DNA of 64,000 bases, taken from positions 250,001 to 314,000 of the forward strand of contig NC_092566.1 of NCBI RefSeq assembly GCF_037975245.1. The letters run 5' to 3'. The translations under genes were made by a program, and so were the position numbers. A model generated the notes under the pieces. The model was not told the DNA's origin. It made no database searches and worked only from the letters and a program-made list of their open reading frames with translations. The DNA is from Apostichopus japonicus (Eukaryota; Echinodermata; Holothuroidea; Aspidochirotida; Stichopodidae). This document shows, piece by piece, positions 35,176 through 46,456 of the stretch (position 1 is the first letter of the stretch; the number at the start of each line of letters is the position of its first letter).

Positions 35176-36944
35176 GTACAACTTGTCCTTCATGTCTGGA
35201 TAGAATTAGGTGACTTGCATATTTTTAAACAGTGATCTACAATGACCCCTAAATGACCCCTTTGACTTTTAAGTTGCTGAATGACCCACCATCCAAGGAT
35301 CATTAATTGTGTTGATAATTATCATTGTAAAGAAATGAAATTTGCCAATGTTGTACAGAAAGTTCCAGACATCAACTCTTTGTTGAAATTGTTCAGAGAG
35401 ACAAGAAACAAATTAATTTAAATAGAAATATATCTTTCTTTCATATCAATTTTATTTCAATCAATCACATCAATCGTTCGAGACAAGACAAGACAGAGAT
35501 GCAATTAAACATAAGAGTGAGAACATCAAATATTAATGACATCATAAAATATGAAATCAGTATTTAAATCACATAGTAAGTTGAGAGATTGATTGAGGAG
35601 ACTACTAATAAAGTTTAACAAGAAGACTTGCGGAAAAGAGCAAGGGGAGCAAGGAATAGTTCTAAGCAAAACAAGACACTATGAAGGCAAAGAGAATCCC
35701 ACCATAGCCATATTTTATATTTGACTGTTACTTTTCAGTAATTTTTACACCTGTTTCCACCATTAGCACACATTTATGCCTGTATGTCTTAGGCAAAGTG
35801 ACCAGACATCCCCAGATAAAATACTTCCCTGGAAATGTCCCCCAATTTCATGTTATTTTCCAAGAACATCTCTGAGTTTGTGAAACCCTGAATAATTCCA
35901 ATTTTACCATTTGTTGTTTGTGCATAGAAATGGCTTGGACATACAGGTAAGGTGGGATTCTTGAAAAACTAAAAACCTTCCTGTTCATTCATGCCTCACT
36001 CTGTGAGATAAAGGCATCATAAAATCATGAAATATAATTGCATTAGGATAACTGAATAACTTCATACGATATATTTCAGAAGGAAATATCATTTTGAACT
36101 CAGTAATATATATACAGAAACTCCCACTAAAGATTTTTGGCATTGTGTTTTTATATCTCAGACAAATTATTTGTTTCAGGAGGAGCTGTTCTAAACTTGA
36201 TCATTTGTTCATCATCCTTGTAACATAGAACCACTAAAAAACTGAGCGGCCCTTGAAATTCCACTCTCCCTTTAAACTTTCACTGCATAAACTTTTAGGC
36301 CTACAACCCAGGATATTCCATGAGGACTGAGTCACAACACACCAGACCCATCCCTCAGATTCAAAGCTGAGAATGCATGAGAGGCCAGCTGACAATGGAC
36401 TAGATGTTAAAAATAAGATAATAACTTAATTTGTATATATCCATCTGCTGACAGGATCAGAAAATTGTAGTAAAGTTTTTGAACATCTGCAAAAATCCTG
36501 GGAATGAACAAACATTTTGAGACCCACTTTTGGGTTGCACAACACCTACAGTACCTTTGATGTCAACATGGGGATGGGAGGGGACATCAACATGTCCAGA
36601 GATTTCCTGAAGAAAAGTATGGTCACCTTAGCCTTAGGCTAGGGCTTACTCATCCTGACTGTGATCATTGTTTGACATATAATAATAAGCATGTTATACA
36701 GTATAGTCGTGGTACAAGACTATTGAAATACAGTACTATCACGACTGTATAGAACTATGGGCAAGCACTTACATTTACAACAAGCGTGAACCTGATAGTT
36801 GGATACAGTACATGTTAACGTTAACTCCAACAGAACTGTGCCCTACCTTTGCATGTAAATTGTCAGTTTAACAAGAATTACTTGATATTGACCACATTAA
36901 GTTAACTGTACCTCTCAAATTATTCAACATCAAAACTTACCCCC
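35176..36944. other. Upstream intronic stretch with no recognised genes
   Basis: AT-rich unique DNA between the transposon and the putative RAP1GDS1 first exon. Nothing coding recognised. Confidence 0.5.
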
Positions 36945-37062
36945 ACAAATGGTAACTATGCGCTATTCCTCGTAAGCTTGTTCTGTGGAACGGACGCTTC
37001 CCGGTCAGATCCTTTTTCCTTCAGCACTGACTTAGACGTACATTGCTTGTACTGTATTTATA
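36945..37062 (-). promoter_or_regulatory. TATA-type promoter and probable non-coding first exon of RAP1GDS1
   Basis: On the minus strand TATAAATA (37055-37062) is followed about 30 bp downstream by an initiator-like TCAGTG (about 37020-37025). A candidate exon then ends in a good donor, TGTGGGG|GTAAGTTTTG, at 36944/36945. There is no ATG in this exon, so it would be 5' UTR. It is placed head-to-head with TSPAN15. Assignment to RAP1GDS1 is by position and strand only. Confidence 0.45.
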
Positions 37063-37857
37063 ATTCTTGTGTGCGTCAACCCTATTTATAAATTAACTGG
37101 ATTCTTATATACAACGCAAATACTGAAGCACAGATGTGCTTCAGATCAATAGAAATAGAAAAGTTCTATATACGTTGAGAATCAACAATATACAGTATCT
37201 TCCCTGGATAGAAAAATACTCCAAGAAGGGAAGGCATCAATCCGGCCAAATTGAATAATTGTTATGGCACAAATACGTTTGCGTCCGTTTATATACATTT
37301 CATACATGATCCCGTTATCGATAGATCATGTTTCATTTTTTTACGATTGGGACTTACGACAGGATAGCTTAGATTGTGGTAAAAAAGCGCAGTATACCCT
37401 ATCCAGAGAAAGGTAAACACTAGCACTGGAAACACCATGATTCCGTAGTACGTTTATACATCATTTTCACAGAGCGAAGTAGTACAGTACTGTGCTTGAA
37501 CATGTCTTGATTGCAGACGACGCAAAAGAAGAGGACGACGTGAATTTTGCCAACTGCAGAGGCCTAGTCCAAATGCTTATGACTTTGTCGCTTCACTTCA
37601 CTATCAAGTCCAGGAACTGTTGCAACTCAACTTCTCGCCGTCTTGGTTCGCAACCAGTGTACCAATTTTCAACTAATTAGGCCTATCCTACTCAAGACGT
37701 TAGGCCTACCAGAGGCTTAAGAACACTTGGCCCAAGTGATCAACTATAACGAGTAACGTTAGATGAACTACAGTACGACTCCGACGTTTTGCCCAGTTGC
37801 TATTATTATTTACCCCATTGAATTGTCTGCAAATTGCTGAGATTCATTGCTAATGAA
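37063..37857. other. Intergenic region between divergent RAP1GDS1 and TSPAN15
   Basis: About 0.8 kb separates the TATA box of the minus-strand transcript from the TSPAN15 ATG. It must contain the TSPAN15 promoter and 5' UTR. An ATG at 37853 overlaps the TSPAN15 start in another frame. No TATA was found for the plus strand. Confidence 0.5.
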
Positions 37858-37941
37858 ATGGCTGTCAGTTTTCCTTCGCCACCAAGCTGTGGGCATGCCT
37901 GTCTGCGTGTTGCCCTTGTCATTTACATGATCTTTTTTTGG
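37858..37941 (+). CDS. TSPAN15: TSPAN15 exon 1: start and first half of TM1
   Basis: It encodes MAVSFPSPPSCGHACL, then RVALVIYMIFFW; the donor is TGG|GTAAGT. CLRVALVIYMIFFW continues directly into LIGAAILSVGIYAEV of exon 2, matching the human FSLIIYSTVFWLIGALVLS layout. Confidence 0.85.
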
Positions 37942-40900
37942 GTAAGTTTTTGATCATTTTAAAATTTAGTGTAACATACAATTTGTTGTGACTCTTTGCC
38001 TGGCAGCTGGGTGAGAACAATACATTACCCCACCTTTTGACTAGCAGTTAATAAAGCAATCAGAATGCAGAGTACATTATTTCCATACTTGTTTTACACT
38101 ACAGTAACTTTGATGAAGTGCTAAGCAATTGAGTGCTGAACATGATACTGATAGGGGCACACTACATTCTTTGAAAATGCGAAGGCTGAAAAGCAGGTAG
38201 TCCTAATTTGAAGAAATAACATTGTCTTTACAGTGTTCTTCCTAGTAGTGGGTGTTCTACCTGGTAGGTGTTCTTCCTATAGTGGTGGATGTTCATCCAA
38301 GTGGTGGGTGTTCATCGTAGTGGTGTGGTGGATGTTCATCCAAGTGGTGTGGTGGATGTTCATCCTAGTGGTGTGGTGGATGTTCATCCTAGTGGTGTGG
38401 TGGATGTTCATCCTAGTGGTGTGGTGGATGTTCATCCTAGTGGTGTGGTGGATGTTCATCCCAGTGGAGTGGTGGATGTTCATCCAAGTGGTGTGGTGGA
38501 TGTTCATCCAAGTGGTGTGGTGGATGTTCATCCAAGTGGTGTGGTGGATGTTCATCCAAGTGGTGTGGTGGATGTTCATCCAAGTGGTGTGGTGGATGTT
38601 CATCCTAGTGGTGTGGTGGATGTTCATCCTAGTGGTGGATGTTCATCCTAGTGGTGGATGTTCATCCTTGTGGTGGATGTTCATCCTAGTGGTGGATGTT
38701 CATCCTAGTGGTGGATGTTCATCCTAGTGGGTGTTCTACCTGGTAGATGTTCTTCCTAGTAGATTTTCTACTTGGTGGGTGATCTCTTAGTGGGTGTTCT
38801 TCCTAGTGGGTGTTTTACCTGATGGGTGTTTTTCCTAGATTATAGGTGTTCTTCCTGGTAGGTATTCGTCCTAGTAGATGTTTTACCTGGTAGGTTTTTG
38901 TCCTAGTAGATGTTCTGCATGGTAATATTATATGCAATATTTAATGATAATTGTATATGATTGACAGTGTTTAATATATATGTCACATGGTTGGGAAGCA
39001 AGTTAGCAATTTATGTCTTAATTGTGTTAATATTTAACACTAGTCACAGGATGCATGTAAGCTTGTCTGTGCAGTAAACTAATATGTTGTGTGAGTATAG
39101 CTGACAATCAAATGAAACTATGAAGTCATTTCCAGACCTCATAATAATAAAATGGTAAGAAAGTCAACCAAGAACTTCTAGAACTATGCATAGGTTACAT
39201 ATTTCTTACTCATTTTTTATTTCAGTCAGATATATGTTAAAGGGTTATGTTTGTTTCCTTACTCATTTCAGTTAATTGGGGCTGCAATATTATCAGTTGG
39301 AATCTATGCTGAAGTTTCTAAATGGGACTATGAAGGGGTCACCAATGTCTTACTTAGCCCATCAAGTGTGATGATAGCTATTGGAGGTTTTATGTTCATA
39401 TTAAACTTCTTAGGGTGGATCGGAGCCTTGAGGGAAAATGTTACACTTCTTAAAATTGTAAGTATGTCAAAATGCATTTGTTGGTAGAAATTCAAGATTA
39501 TTTTGCTGAGAACAGACGTTTTGTTATTTTATATTGTAGTTTGGTTTTCAGAGTTGCATACAAGGAGAGATTTTTCTAGTTTTAATAAAAGCAGCTGTAA
39601 ATACAGAAATCATAAACAAAAGTAATGAAGTTTGGTAAAATAAACACTTCAAAATAAAAACAAAGTACTATGCTTCCTCTTTTGATTGCTATGGAGGAGA
39701 AGAATATTCTCAAAGTTTATAACACTATTTTTATTTGTTTCTTTTTCCTTTGTGACTTTTATGTTTCAGGTTTGTATTTTAAGCCTATAAGCAGTACTGT
39801 GTTAATAAGTACATTTTCTTTCTCAGTTTGGATGGACTCTTTTGGTTGTTTTTTTCCTTCAACTTTTTGGGGCCCTACTGGCAATTGTGTTCAGTACTCA
39901 GGTAAGACAGGTCTTTAGTCTCCATTTCATACAAGTTTTTACTGCTAGTTTTACCATTGTTAGGTGTCTACTTTGTCAACTACTGTATACCAGATGTAAT
40001 GTTATCGCAGGACCATTGTCCTGAAAAGGAAACCAAATGAATGTTGATTAACCACCATTAGATTATTAAATTCTGCGACACTTTGTCAAATTATTGAAAA
40101 GTACAAATCTCATAAAAACAGTAAATTGCAATTTCAAAAGTTATGACATTTATGTAATTGTTAGTTATACTTGGAATAATATTGGAAATTAACCAAAATG
40201 ACCAAATATTGCCATTTAAGATGAATCCTACAAATGAAACAAAATGGCAAAAATGTTGAGTAATTTACCTAAGAAAACGGAAACAATAACCTTTAATTAA
40301 TTACAATCCTAATCTGTATATTGTAACATATTGCTGGTTTAAGGTAGCACACATTTACATGATAGCACATTGCAGAGCCTTATTGTATTTGGGTAATCAC
40401 TATTCAACTATTTATTTCAAATTGTGGTTCAGACATTCACATTCAGTACTACTCTATGACACAACCTTTCACAGTTCTACATTGTGTATTAATTATACTG
40501 GTCAAAGGTTGCTTCCTTGGCATGTCTTGAGTTGTTTTCCAGAGTTGGTTTTGAAGCAGAGTGTAAACAAAGGTGGGAAGGAGTATTTACTTAGAAAACA
40601 TCAAAACAACTCTTAAGTTGTGCGAATTCCAGAGTATGTCTGTGTGCATCATACTTGATTCACTGCTAATCAATGAGAGAACAGTCATTTGTAAATCTCA
40701 TATCTGATTGCTATACAATGGAAAGTAAATCTATAACTCTAATTGTTGTTACAAATTTTGTTAATGACATCAACAAGAGCAGACACTCATGGATTTAGTC
40801 ACCACTGTCCTACTTTTGGGGTTCCCTAAATGACTTTTTCTCTCTTTAGTACTTGGCTGCAATGTGTTATTTACAACCTACATTACCACACAACAAATTA

Positions 40901-43900
40901 AAAGTGCATTAAGAAATGTTCTACTATGTTTTTCAATACAATTTATTTAGGTTTGAAAGCCTTCTGGCAGGATACACATAAAACCTGCTGTTGAGCCACA
41001 GTTTGCTATGTGTCTTTTGACTCGTACCCAAAGGATGGCACTCAGTTACACTCCATGTCAGTTACAATGTCTACCCCCCCCCCCCACCAAATATGGGCTG
41101 CAAGTTGTATTAGTTACCACAGCCTCCCTTCTAGCACAGAATTGTTATGCAGGAATATGGCCTGTAGGACATTACATAGATATACTGTATCATCATGGGC
41201 TTATATACATTATGACTGAATTCATATCAGCACTTAACTCCTAAACTTGAATACTGATGTGTAGGTCCACTTGCTGTTGGCTTGAAGTCAACATATGAAA
41301 TCATAAACTCAAAGCTTGAAATACTGTGTGAAGTTGTTTTGTGTGGCAGGAAACAAGAAAGTTCATTGGCCTTTACTACCAAAGAATACCATAGAACATT
41401 TGGTATTATAGCCTTCTACTTTTCTGAAGACTATTAAATGTATTTTCTATGGTAATATTTGAAGAAGTGGTTGCTATTTGCGGTACACACAGTCACCCAT
41501 TTACTAGGACAAAAAGTAACAAGTTGTGATGATGTTTTAATCCCCAGACCCGCAGAATTGTAGACACGACCATTCAGCGTAATGTTCGTCTATATTATGA
41601 TGATCCAGATATACACTTTGCACTTGACTCATTGCAAACTGAGGTTGGTATAAGAAACTTCTTGGTTCATTTTTTTGTGATTATGTTTAATATGGATGTA
41701 TTGTTCTTTGCAGAACTTAAGCTACAAACCTTTAAACTCCTTTAAGTGTAGAACCTACAAGTTCTGTAATAACCTTAAATCTTCTTCAAATTTTCTTCTG
41801 ACTTGTGAACTCTATTTTAGAACTTTTTTCAACAAATATCTAGAAGAGATGCAAGCAGATGAAATGAAATAGCATTGTATGATAGACATCTGTAAGACAC
41901 CTGTATGTAATTACTATATATATATATTGAACATTTAATTTGTACTTATATCTATGTATGTATTCTTACACATATATATATTTTGTTTTTTCTTTTCTTT
42001 TCTTTTCTTTCTTCAGGGAGTCTTCCACATTGTTAAGCTTTTAAGCTTTATGGAAGACTTCCCTCCACTTTGTACTTTTGTGGCAAACAAATAAAAAAAT
42101 AAATAAAAAATAAAAAAGTTATGTTTGAAATAGCATTGTATGATAGACATCAGTAAGTTATGTTTGAAATAGCATTGTATGATAGACATCAGTAAGTTAT
42201 GTTTGAAATAGCATTGTATGATAGACATCAGTAAGTTATGTTTGATATAGCATTGTATGATAGACATCAGTAAGTTATGTTTGATATAGCATTGTATGAT
42301 AGACATCAGTAAGTTATGTTTGAAATAGCATTGTATGATAGACATCAGTAAGTTATGTTTGAAATAGCATTGTATGATAGACATCAGTAAGTTATGTTTG
42401 ATATAGCATTGTATGATAGACATCAGTAAGTTATGTTTGATATAGCATTGTATGATAGACATCAGTAAGTTATGTTTGAAATAGCATTGTATGATAGACA
42501 TCAGTAAGTTATGTTTGAAATAGCATTGTATGATAGACATCAGTAAGTTATGTTTGAAATAGCATTGTATGATAGACATCAGTAAGTTATGTTTGATATA
42601 GCATTGTATGATAGACATCAGTAAGTTATGTTTGATATAGCATTGTATGATAGACATCAGTAAGTTATGTTTGATATAGTTTAATGATAGTGCCCCCATC
42701 ATGTGAGATGTATGTCCATGTATCTGATGTACATGCATGATGCAGGTAGTAATATTTCAGACGTGTTTTTTTGTGTTTTACTGATCAGTTTGAATGTTGT
42801 GGTGGTGCTGACTACAATGACTGGGACTTGAATATTTACTACGATTGTGATGGAAGAGCTGTTACAGCTTGTGGAGTGCCCTACTCATGCTGTACACCAT
42901 CTCTTGTGAGTGCTTGTAATATCTAAAGACCACCACCATTTCACTCCCATTCTTCCCTTATCCCCATGCAATAAATACATAAATGAATTGATTATGATTT
43001 TCTTCATAACAGTGCAAAATGTTATATTAATTGTTAATTCCTTGCTTGAGGCATAAGTAATCTATATGGTGGTGATGTTAGATTAACTTCATACTTGGAA
43101 TGTAGATATATTCTTATTGAGTACCAGAACCCTATTTTTTCTGTGAATTTCAATGGTCATTTGGGGTCAACAGAGGGCAAAGTCTGAAAATGTAGTAAAC
43201 ACAATAACTCAAAAGTAAATCTTTGTTGAACTTCATACTTGGTATGCAGATCCAGCTTGCTGAGTACAAGAACCCTATTGAAAATTGGTTGAGGTCAAAG
43301 GTCAATTGTACTTAACATTTAAGTCAAAGTATGAAAATCTTGTAAATTCTGTAACTCAAGAAGTATATCTTTCTTGAACTTCATACTAAGTGTATAGATC
43401 CAGCTTAGTGATTGCAAGAACCCTATTGAAATTGTAGAGGTCAAAGGTCACATGGGGTCAACAGTTGTCAAAGTCTGAAAACCTCTGAAGGCTGATAACT
43501 CAAAAATTAAAAGCTACAATTAATCTGCTAATTCTTCAATGTTATGATATTTTTTAGTGACATAGTTTGGTCAATTCAGTGCAGTTTTGTGAAGGGGCTC
43601 TATAGGACTTCAACAAAACATACAGTCTTCCAGGATATGAAATCTGCTTGAGAGTTGATAGTCTCTTAAAAGATAGTCAGTATAAGCCCCAAATTATAGC
43701 ACGCTTTAATTGCTAAAAGTTTTCAAAAAGTACTTTCCTGGAGGTCTTAACTCTCCAAATTGTAATCAGACATTTTTAAGGAACACACAAGATGACTGAA
43801 TGTCCCAGTGAGGAAAATTTCCTCAAAGGTAATAAAAATGGTATAAGAATTTTGACCAAAGGTGACCATATTTTAATATCTAGCATATTTGGGGCCAATA

Positions 43901-45296
43901 CAGCATACCTTTCAACGTGCATTCAACCGTTTTCACCCTCTGAGCTTCAAGGGGTCAATAGGTTATCTCAAATGGTGCCAAAAAAAAATTGGCTCAGGGG
44001 GTCAACAGATTATCTCAAAATTTGCTATTTTCTCAGTGATTTATACAACTTTTGCTTTGGCAGTAGTTTGTAAAAATATTTCACAGTGTATAAACAATGT
44101 CATGTAACTGTCATTCAGTAATAACAATTATGAAAGGGATGGTTGGTGGCAGAGCTGATTTGCTAGTAAAATTGGTGAAAGAAATTTTCCTTTAATTCAT
44201 TCAATATATACATGTGTCTATATTTCACAGAGGAAGATACATTGAAACATCTTGGAATAAAAATTCAATACTGTGAAATCCTTACCAGTAAATAAAATGG
44301 TTGATGTGCCAAGAAGGGAGTGCTACAAATAAGAGCTGGAAATCTCTGATCTTTTCTGGTTCTCATTTAATTCTTGGACAAATTTAACTCACTTGCTCTA
44401 CATAAGTCAGATAGCTATTATTGTAATTTTGAGCACATTGTATAGCAAGGAATCCCAAAGCCAACTGGCTCTTGGGTATATGTAGCAGCAATGTGATGTG
44501 ACAAACAGTGAATGAATCATTAGGAACATTAAATGACCTTAAAAAACAATATTAGCTCATATTCTTCATTCAGGATCCAGTGGTAAACACACAGTGTGGT
44601 TACAAGGTCAGAGAGGGGGACCACCACCCTCTCACCCTTCAGGATGATATTTTTATCCGGGGGTGCACCTCGGCCTTGGCTGTCTGGATTCAGGACAACT
44701 TGAAGCTAATGATGGGCCTTTTGCTAGGACTTTGTGTACCTCAGGTAATATTCACAATCTCTTCATATTTGATATAGCCAAACAATATGGCAAAGCCATA
44801 TTCATGAATGTCTGGCCACTTCCACTTTGTCACTATGAACTTTTATTTTGTAAATTTGCTGCTCTATGAAAATCAGTCATTTCCCCTGCCTGCTGAATGT
44901 GTACTTGATTTCTTTCAAATTATGTGTTGTGTTCTCTTACGTATATAGTATCAGTCTCTATAAATTAATACATTGTAAATTTGGCTAATTTTCACCTTTT
45001 GGTAGATTTTAATAATAATAATATGAATTATCAAGTGGATGGTCCTCCATATTGCCCTGCATACTCTGTATACATATATTAACAGAGCATGCTCTGCTCC
45101 CATAATTCTGTTTATCTTGTAGTGCTTGTATCATTATCTGAACAGTTTTAATAGAGAATCTCCTAATATTTTACACAAACAGTTGATTGGCTGTGGAATG
45201 ACCTTCAAATTCATCATTCAAGTGGAACAAGAGATAATGCTTTATAATTACCAAGTGGCACCAACTGAGTACAATGCAGAAGAATATAGCGATTAA
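37858..45296 (+). CDS. TSPAN15: TspanC8-type tetraspanin, TSPAN15-like, 280 residues, 7 exons
   Basis: Tetraspanins of the TspanC8 group escort the metalloprotease ADAM10 from the ER and steer its substrate choice at the plasma membrane. Exons: 37858-37941, 39272-39457, 39827-39901, 41548-41643, 42789-42905, 44574-44744, 45183-45296; all introns are phase 0. The protein has four membrane spans (about residues 16-40, 61-78, 92-115 and 231-256). The large extracellular loop has eight cysteines, including the CCGG motif and CGVPYSCC, which define TspanC8. SVGIYAEV, ACGVPYSCC, VVNTQCGY and IRGCTSA are closer to human TSPAN15 (294 residues) than to TSPAN5, 14, 17 or 33. The chosen ATG has an in-frame stop upstream and no other Met. 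The cytosolic C-terminus ends NAEEYSD. Orthology with TSPAN15 is inferred by eye. Confidence 0.93.
38232..38935. repeat. 24-bp/18-bp minisatellite in TSPAN15 intron 1
   Basis: The unit is GTGGTGTGGTGGATGTTCAT plus CCTA, shortening to an 18-bp form near 38640-38720 and then to degenerate GTGTTCTTCCTAGTGG motifs to about 38935. Because the main unit is a multiple of three without stops, three frames are open (VVWWMFIL, DVHPSGVV and, on minus, NIHHTTWM). These are not genes. Confidence 0.93.
39272..39457 (+). CDS. TSPAN15: TSPAN15 exon 2: TM1 end, small loop, TM2
   Basis: It encodes LIGAAILSVGIYAEVSKWDY, EGVTNVLLSPSSVMIAIGGF, MFILNFLGWIGALRENVTLL and KI. GALREN before TM3 is a tetraspanin hallmark. 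Acceptor TCATTTCAG; donor GTAAGT. Confidence 0.95.
39458..39826 (+). other. TSPAN15 intron 2
   Basis: AT-rich intron with no array or gene. Confidence 0.6.
39827..39901 (+). CDS. TSPAN15: TSPAN15 exon 3: TM3
   Basis: It encodes FGWTLLVVFFLQLFGALLAI then VFSTQ, the third membrane span. Acceptor TTTCTTTCTCAG; donor CAG|GTAAGA. Confidence 0.93.
39902..41547 (+). other. TSPAN15 intron 3
   Basis: About 1.6 kb of AT-rich intron; a poly-C run near 41073. No array or gene recognised. Confidence 0.6.
41548..41643 (+). CDS. TSPAN15: TSPAN15 exon 4: start of the large extracellular loop
   Basis: It encodes TRRIVDTTIQRNVRLYYDDP then DIHFALDSLQTE, the A/B helices of the loop, with YYDD as in human NYYDDLDF. 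The acceptor is AATCCCCAG. The phase-0 donor is GAG|GTTGGT, which is weak; a GTATAAG site 5 bp on would break the frame. Confidence 0.88.
41866..41901 (+). repeat. Outlying seed-like copy of the 39-bp TSPAN15 intron repeat
   Basis: TGAAATAGCATTGTATGATA followed by GACATCTGTAAG matches the unit of the array at 42118-42684 but stands alone about 215 bp before it, separated by a retroelement-like tail. Confidence 0.85.
41990..42112 (+). mobile_element. Probable retroelement 3' tail with A-rich end
   Basis: GTCTTCCACATTGTTAAGC and its inverse partner TGGAAGAC form a hairpin, followed by TTTGTACTTTTGTGGCAAAC, AAATAAA and an A-rich tail. This resembles LINE 3' ends. Only the tail is present. Confidence 0.45.
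42118..42684. repeat. 39-bp minisatellite in TSPAN15 intron 4, about 15 copies
   Basis: The unit is ATGTTTGAAATAGCATTGTA then TGATAGACATCAGTAAGTT, with GAAATAG and GATATAG variants arranged in pairs. Each copy has CAGTAAGTT on the gene's sense strand, resembling a 5' splice site. A 241-codon minus-strand open frame is a by-product. Confidence 0.95.
42789..42905 (+). CDS. TSPAN15: TSPAN15 exon 5: CCGG and CGVPYSCC region
   Basis: It encodes FECCGGADYNDWDLNIYYDC, DGRAVTACGVPYSCCTPSL, carrying six of the eight loop cysteines. Donor CTT|GTGAGT; acceptor CTGATCAG. Confidence 0.96.
43060..43500 (+). repeat. Dispersed repeat with DR1 motifs (plus orientation)
   Basis: Three or so ~120-bp modules contain GAACTTCATACTTGGTATGC, AGAACCCTATTGAAA and GGTCAACAGAGGGCAAAGTC. 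Two perfect DR1 sites AGGTCAAAGGTCA are at 43292-43304 and 43438-43450. Same family as 28960-29440. It lies in TSPAN15 intron 5; the remaining parts of that intron (42906-43059, 43501-44573) show nothing else. Confidence 0.65.
44574..44744 (+). CDS. TSPAN15: TSPAN15 exon 6: last loop cysteines and most of TM4
   Basis: It encodes DPVVNTQCGYKVREGDHHPL, TLQDDIFIRGCTSALAVWIQ, DNLKLMMGLLLGLCVPQ. It supplies cysteines seven and eight. Acceptor TTCATTCAG; donor CAG|GTAATA. Confidence 0.96.
45183..45296 (+). CDS. TSPAN15: TSPAN15 exon 7: TM4 end, cytosolic tail and stop
   Basis: It encodes LIGCGMTFKFIIQVEQEIML, YNYQVAPTEYNAEEYSD, stop TAA at 45294-45296. The tail is acidic and Tyr-rich; YNYQV and TEYN could be sorting signals, which is inference. 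Confidence 0.9.
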   Translation: MIGCGMTFKFIIQVEQEIMLYNYQVAPTEYNAEEYSD

Positions 45297-45334
45297 GAAC
45301 ACATAGGGAGAGAGAAGACTGAGTGCTTACATCG

Positions 45335-45720
45335 CAGCAGATTTTATATAACTATTAGTCTGCAGTTTTCAGTGATATTCATCGGTCTGCAGTTTTCAGT
45401 GATATTCATTGGTCTGCAGATTTCATGAATTCATCTGTCATTTTCAGAAGTCTCTTTTGGTCTACAGTTTTCAGAAATTGGTCTGCAGTTTTCAGAAATC
45501 TCTATTGGTATGCAGGTTTTCATGAATTTCAACTGATCTGCAGTTTGCATAAATCTTTACTGGCCTAGTTTTCAGAAATCACTATTGGTCTGCAGTTTTC
45601 ATCAAATCACTATTGGTCTGCAGTTTTCATCAAATCACTATTGGTCTGCAGTTTCCAAAATCTCTGTTAGTATGCTGGTTCATTATAATCTCTATTGATC
45701 TGCGGCCTATAATGTTTGTT
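45335..45720. repeat. Degenerate ~28-bp repeat in the TSPAN15 3' UTR
   Basis: TTGGTCTGCAGTTTTCAGAA plus ATCTCTAT recurs about a dozen times with many changes. It starts about 40 bp after the stop codon. Confidence 0.8.
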
Positions 45721-46105
45721 CATATGTAGGTTGTCATAAACTTTTCAGATGAAGTTGATACTCAGTTCATATAGTTGTCATTTCTCATGTTAAAGCTCTT
45801 CTTTAAGTAAGTCTGTGCACTGCCAATAATGAATCAAACTGTAGCCTCTCTCTATCTATCAAGGGAGTTTCTTCATCCAAAGTACTACTTATATTTATAT
45901 ATATTATTGTGTGTGATTTAAAGTAGAAGTAATCTTCCAAATACTGCCTGATTTTTTTAATGAACCTATTAATCATTCACCTTGCCTTTTCATGCAATCT
46001 ATACTTATCATGGAATAGTTACTGATTTTTTATTGAATTTGAAGGTTTATTGAAAGTGAAACTTATAAGAACCTCAAATGATCTATCATGCCTTGAATTT
46101 TGTAC

Positions 46106-46111
46106 AATAAA
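46106..46111 (+). terminator. Candidate TSPAN15 polyadenylation signal
   Basis: AATAAA about 0.8 kb after the stop codon is a plausible cleavage signal, though not the only A-rich site. Confidence 0.35.
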
Positions 46112-46296
46112 TTTAATTTCTGGAAATTCTATAGAATTGTTAGTTTTATACACATATTTATGTTATTTAACATGATCTATAAGGTGCATTCAGGGTGTAT
46201 GGACTGTTTAATGCTACAATATTCTATGTTTGTCCTGTAAGCCCTTTAATACCATTATTTCATATGAAGAGATTTCAGTTTGAGCAGCTCATTATG

Positions 46297-46456
46297 ATCG
46301 CTTCTCGGCCTTTTAGCTAAGATCATGTGTAGTATCTGTTCCCTTTCGAGGGGACGATGATCACACAGTCACAGTCCCGATGCAAGGGGACTGGGGTTGA
46401 GAGTGGATCAGTCGTTCAGTAGTTTGGTATTCGTGCCCAGGTTCTTTCCTGGGCGA
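46297..46456 (+). ncRNA. U2-snRNA-headed structured RNA (U2 variant, pseudogene or snRNA-derived SINE)
   Basis: The first ~45 nt match U2 snRNA: ATCGCTTCTCGGCCTTTT, AGCTAAGATCATGTG and TAGTATCTGTTC, so the branch-site-pairing GTAGTA is kept. After that the sequence leaves U2 completely. It forms hairpins GTTCCC/GGGGAC (46338-46343 with 46350-46355), CAGTCCC/GGGACTG (46372-46378 with 46387-46393) and GCCCAGG/CCTGGGC (46435-46441 with 46448-46454). No ATTTTTGG-type Sm site is visible. It could be a SINE with a U2-derived head, a chimeric pseudogene or a diverged RNA. Confidence 0.65.

Noticed and set aside
38233-38727. 164-codon Trp-rich plus-strand frame (VVWWMFIL repeats) with open frames in two other registers
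   Set aside because: The 24-bp unit is a multiple of three and stop-free, so any frame is open. It lies in TSPAN15 intron 1.
42013-42738. 241-codon minus-strand frame of HNLLMSIIQCYIK repeats
   Set aside because: By-product of the 39-bp repeat in TSPAN15 intron 4.
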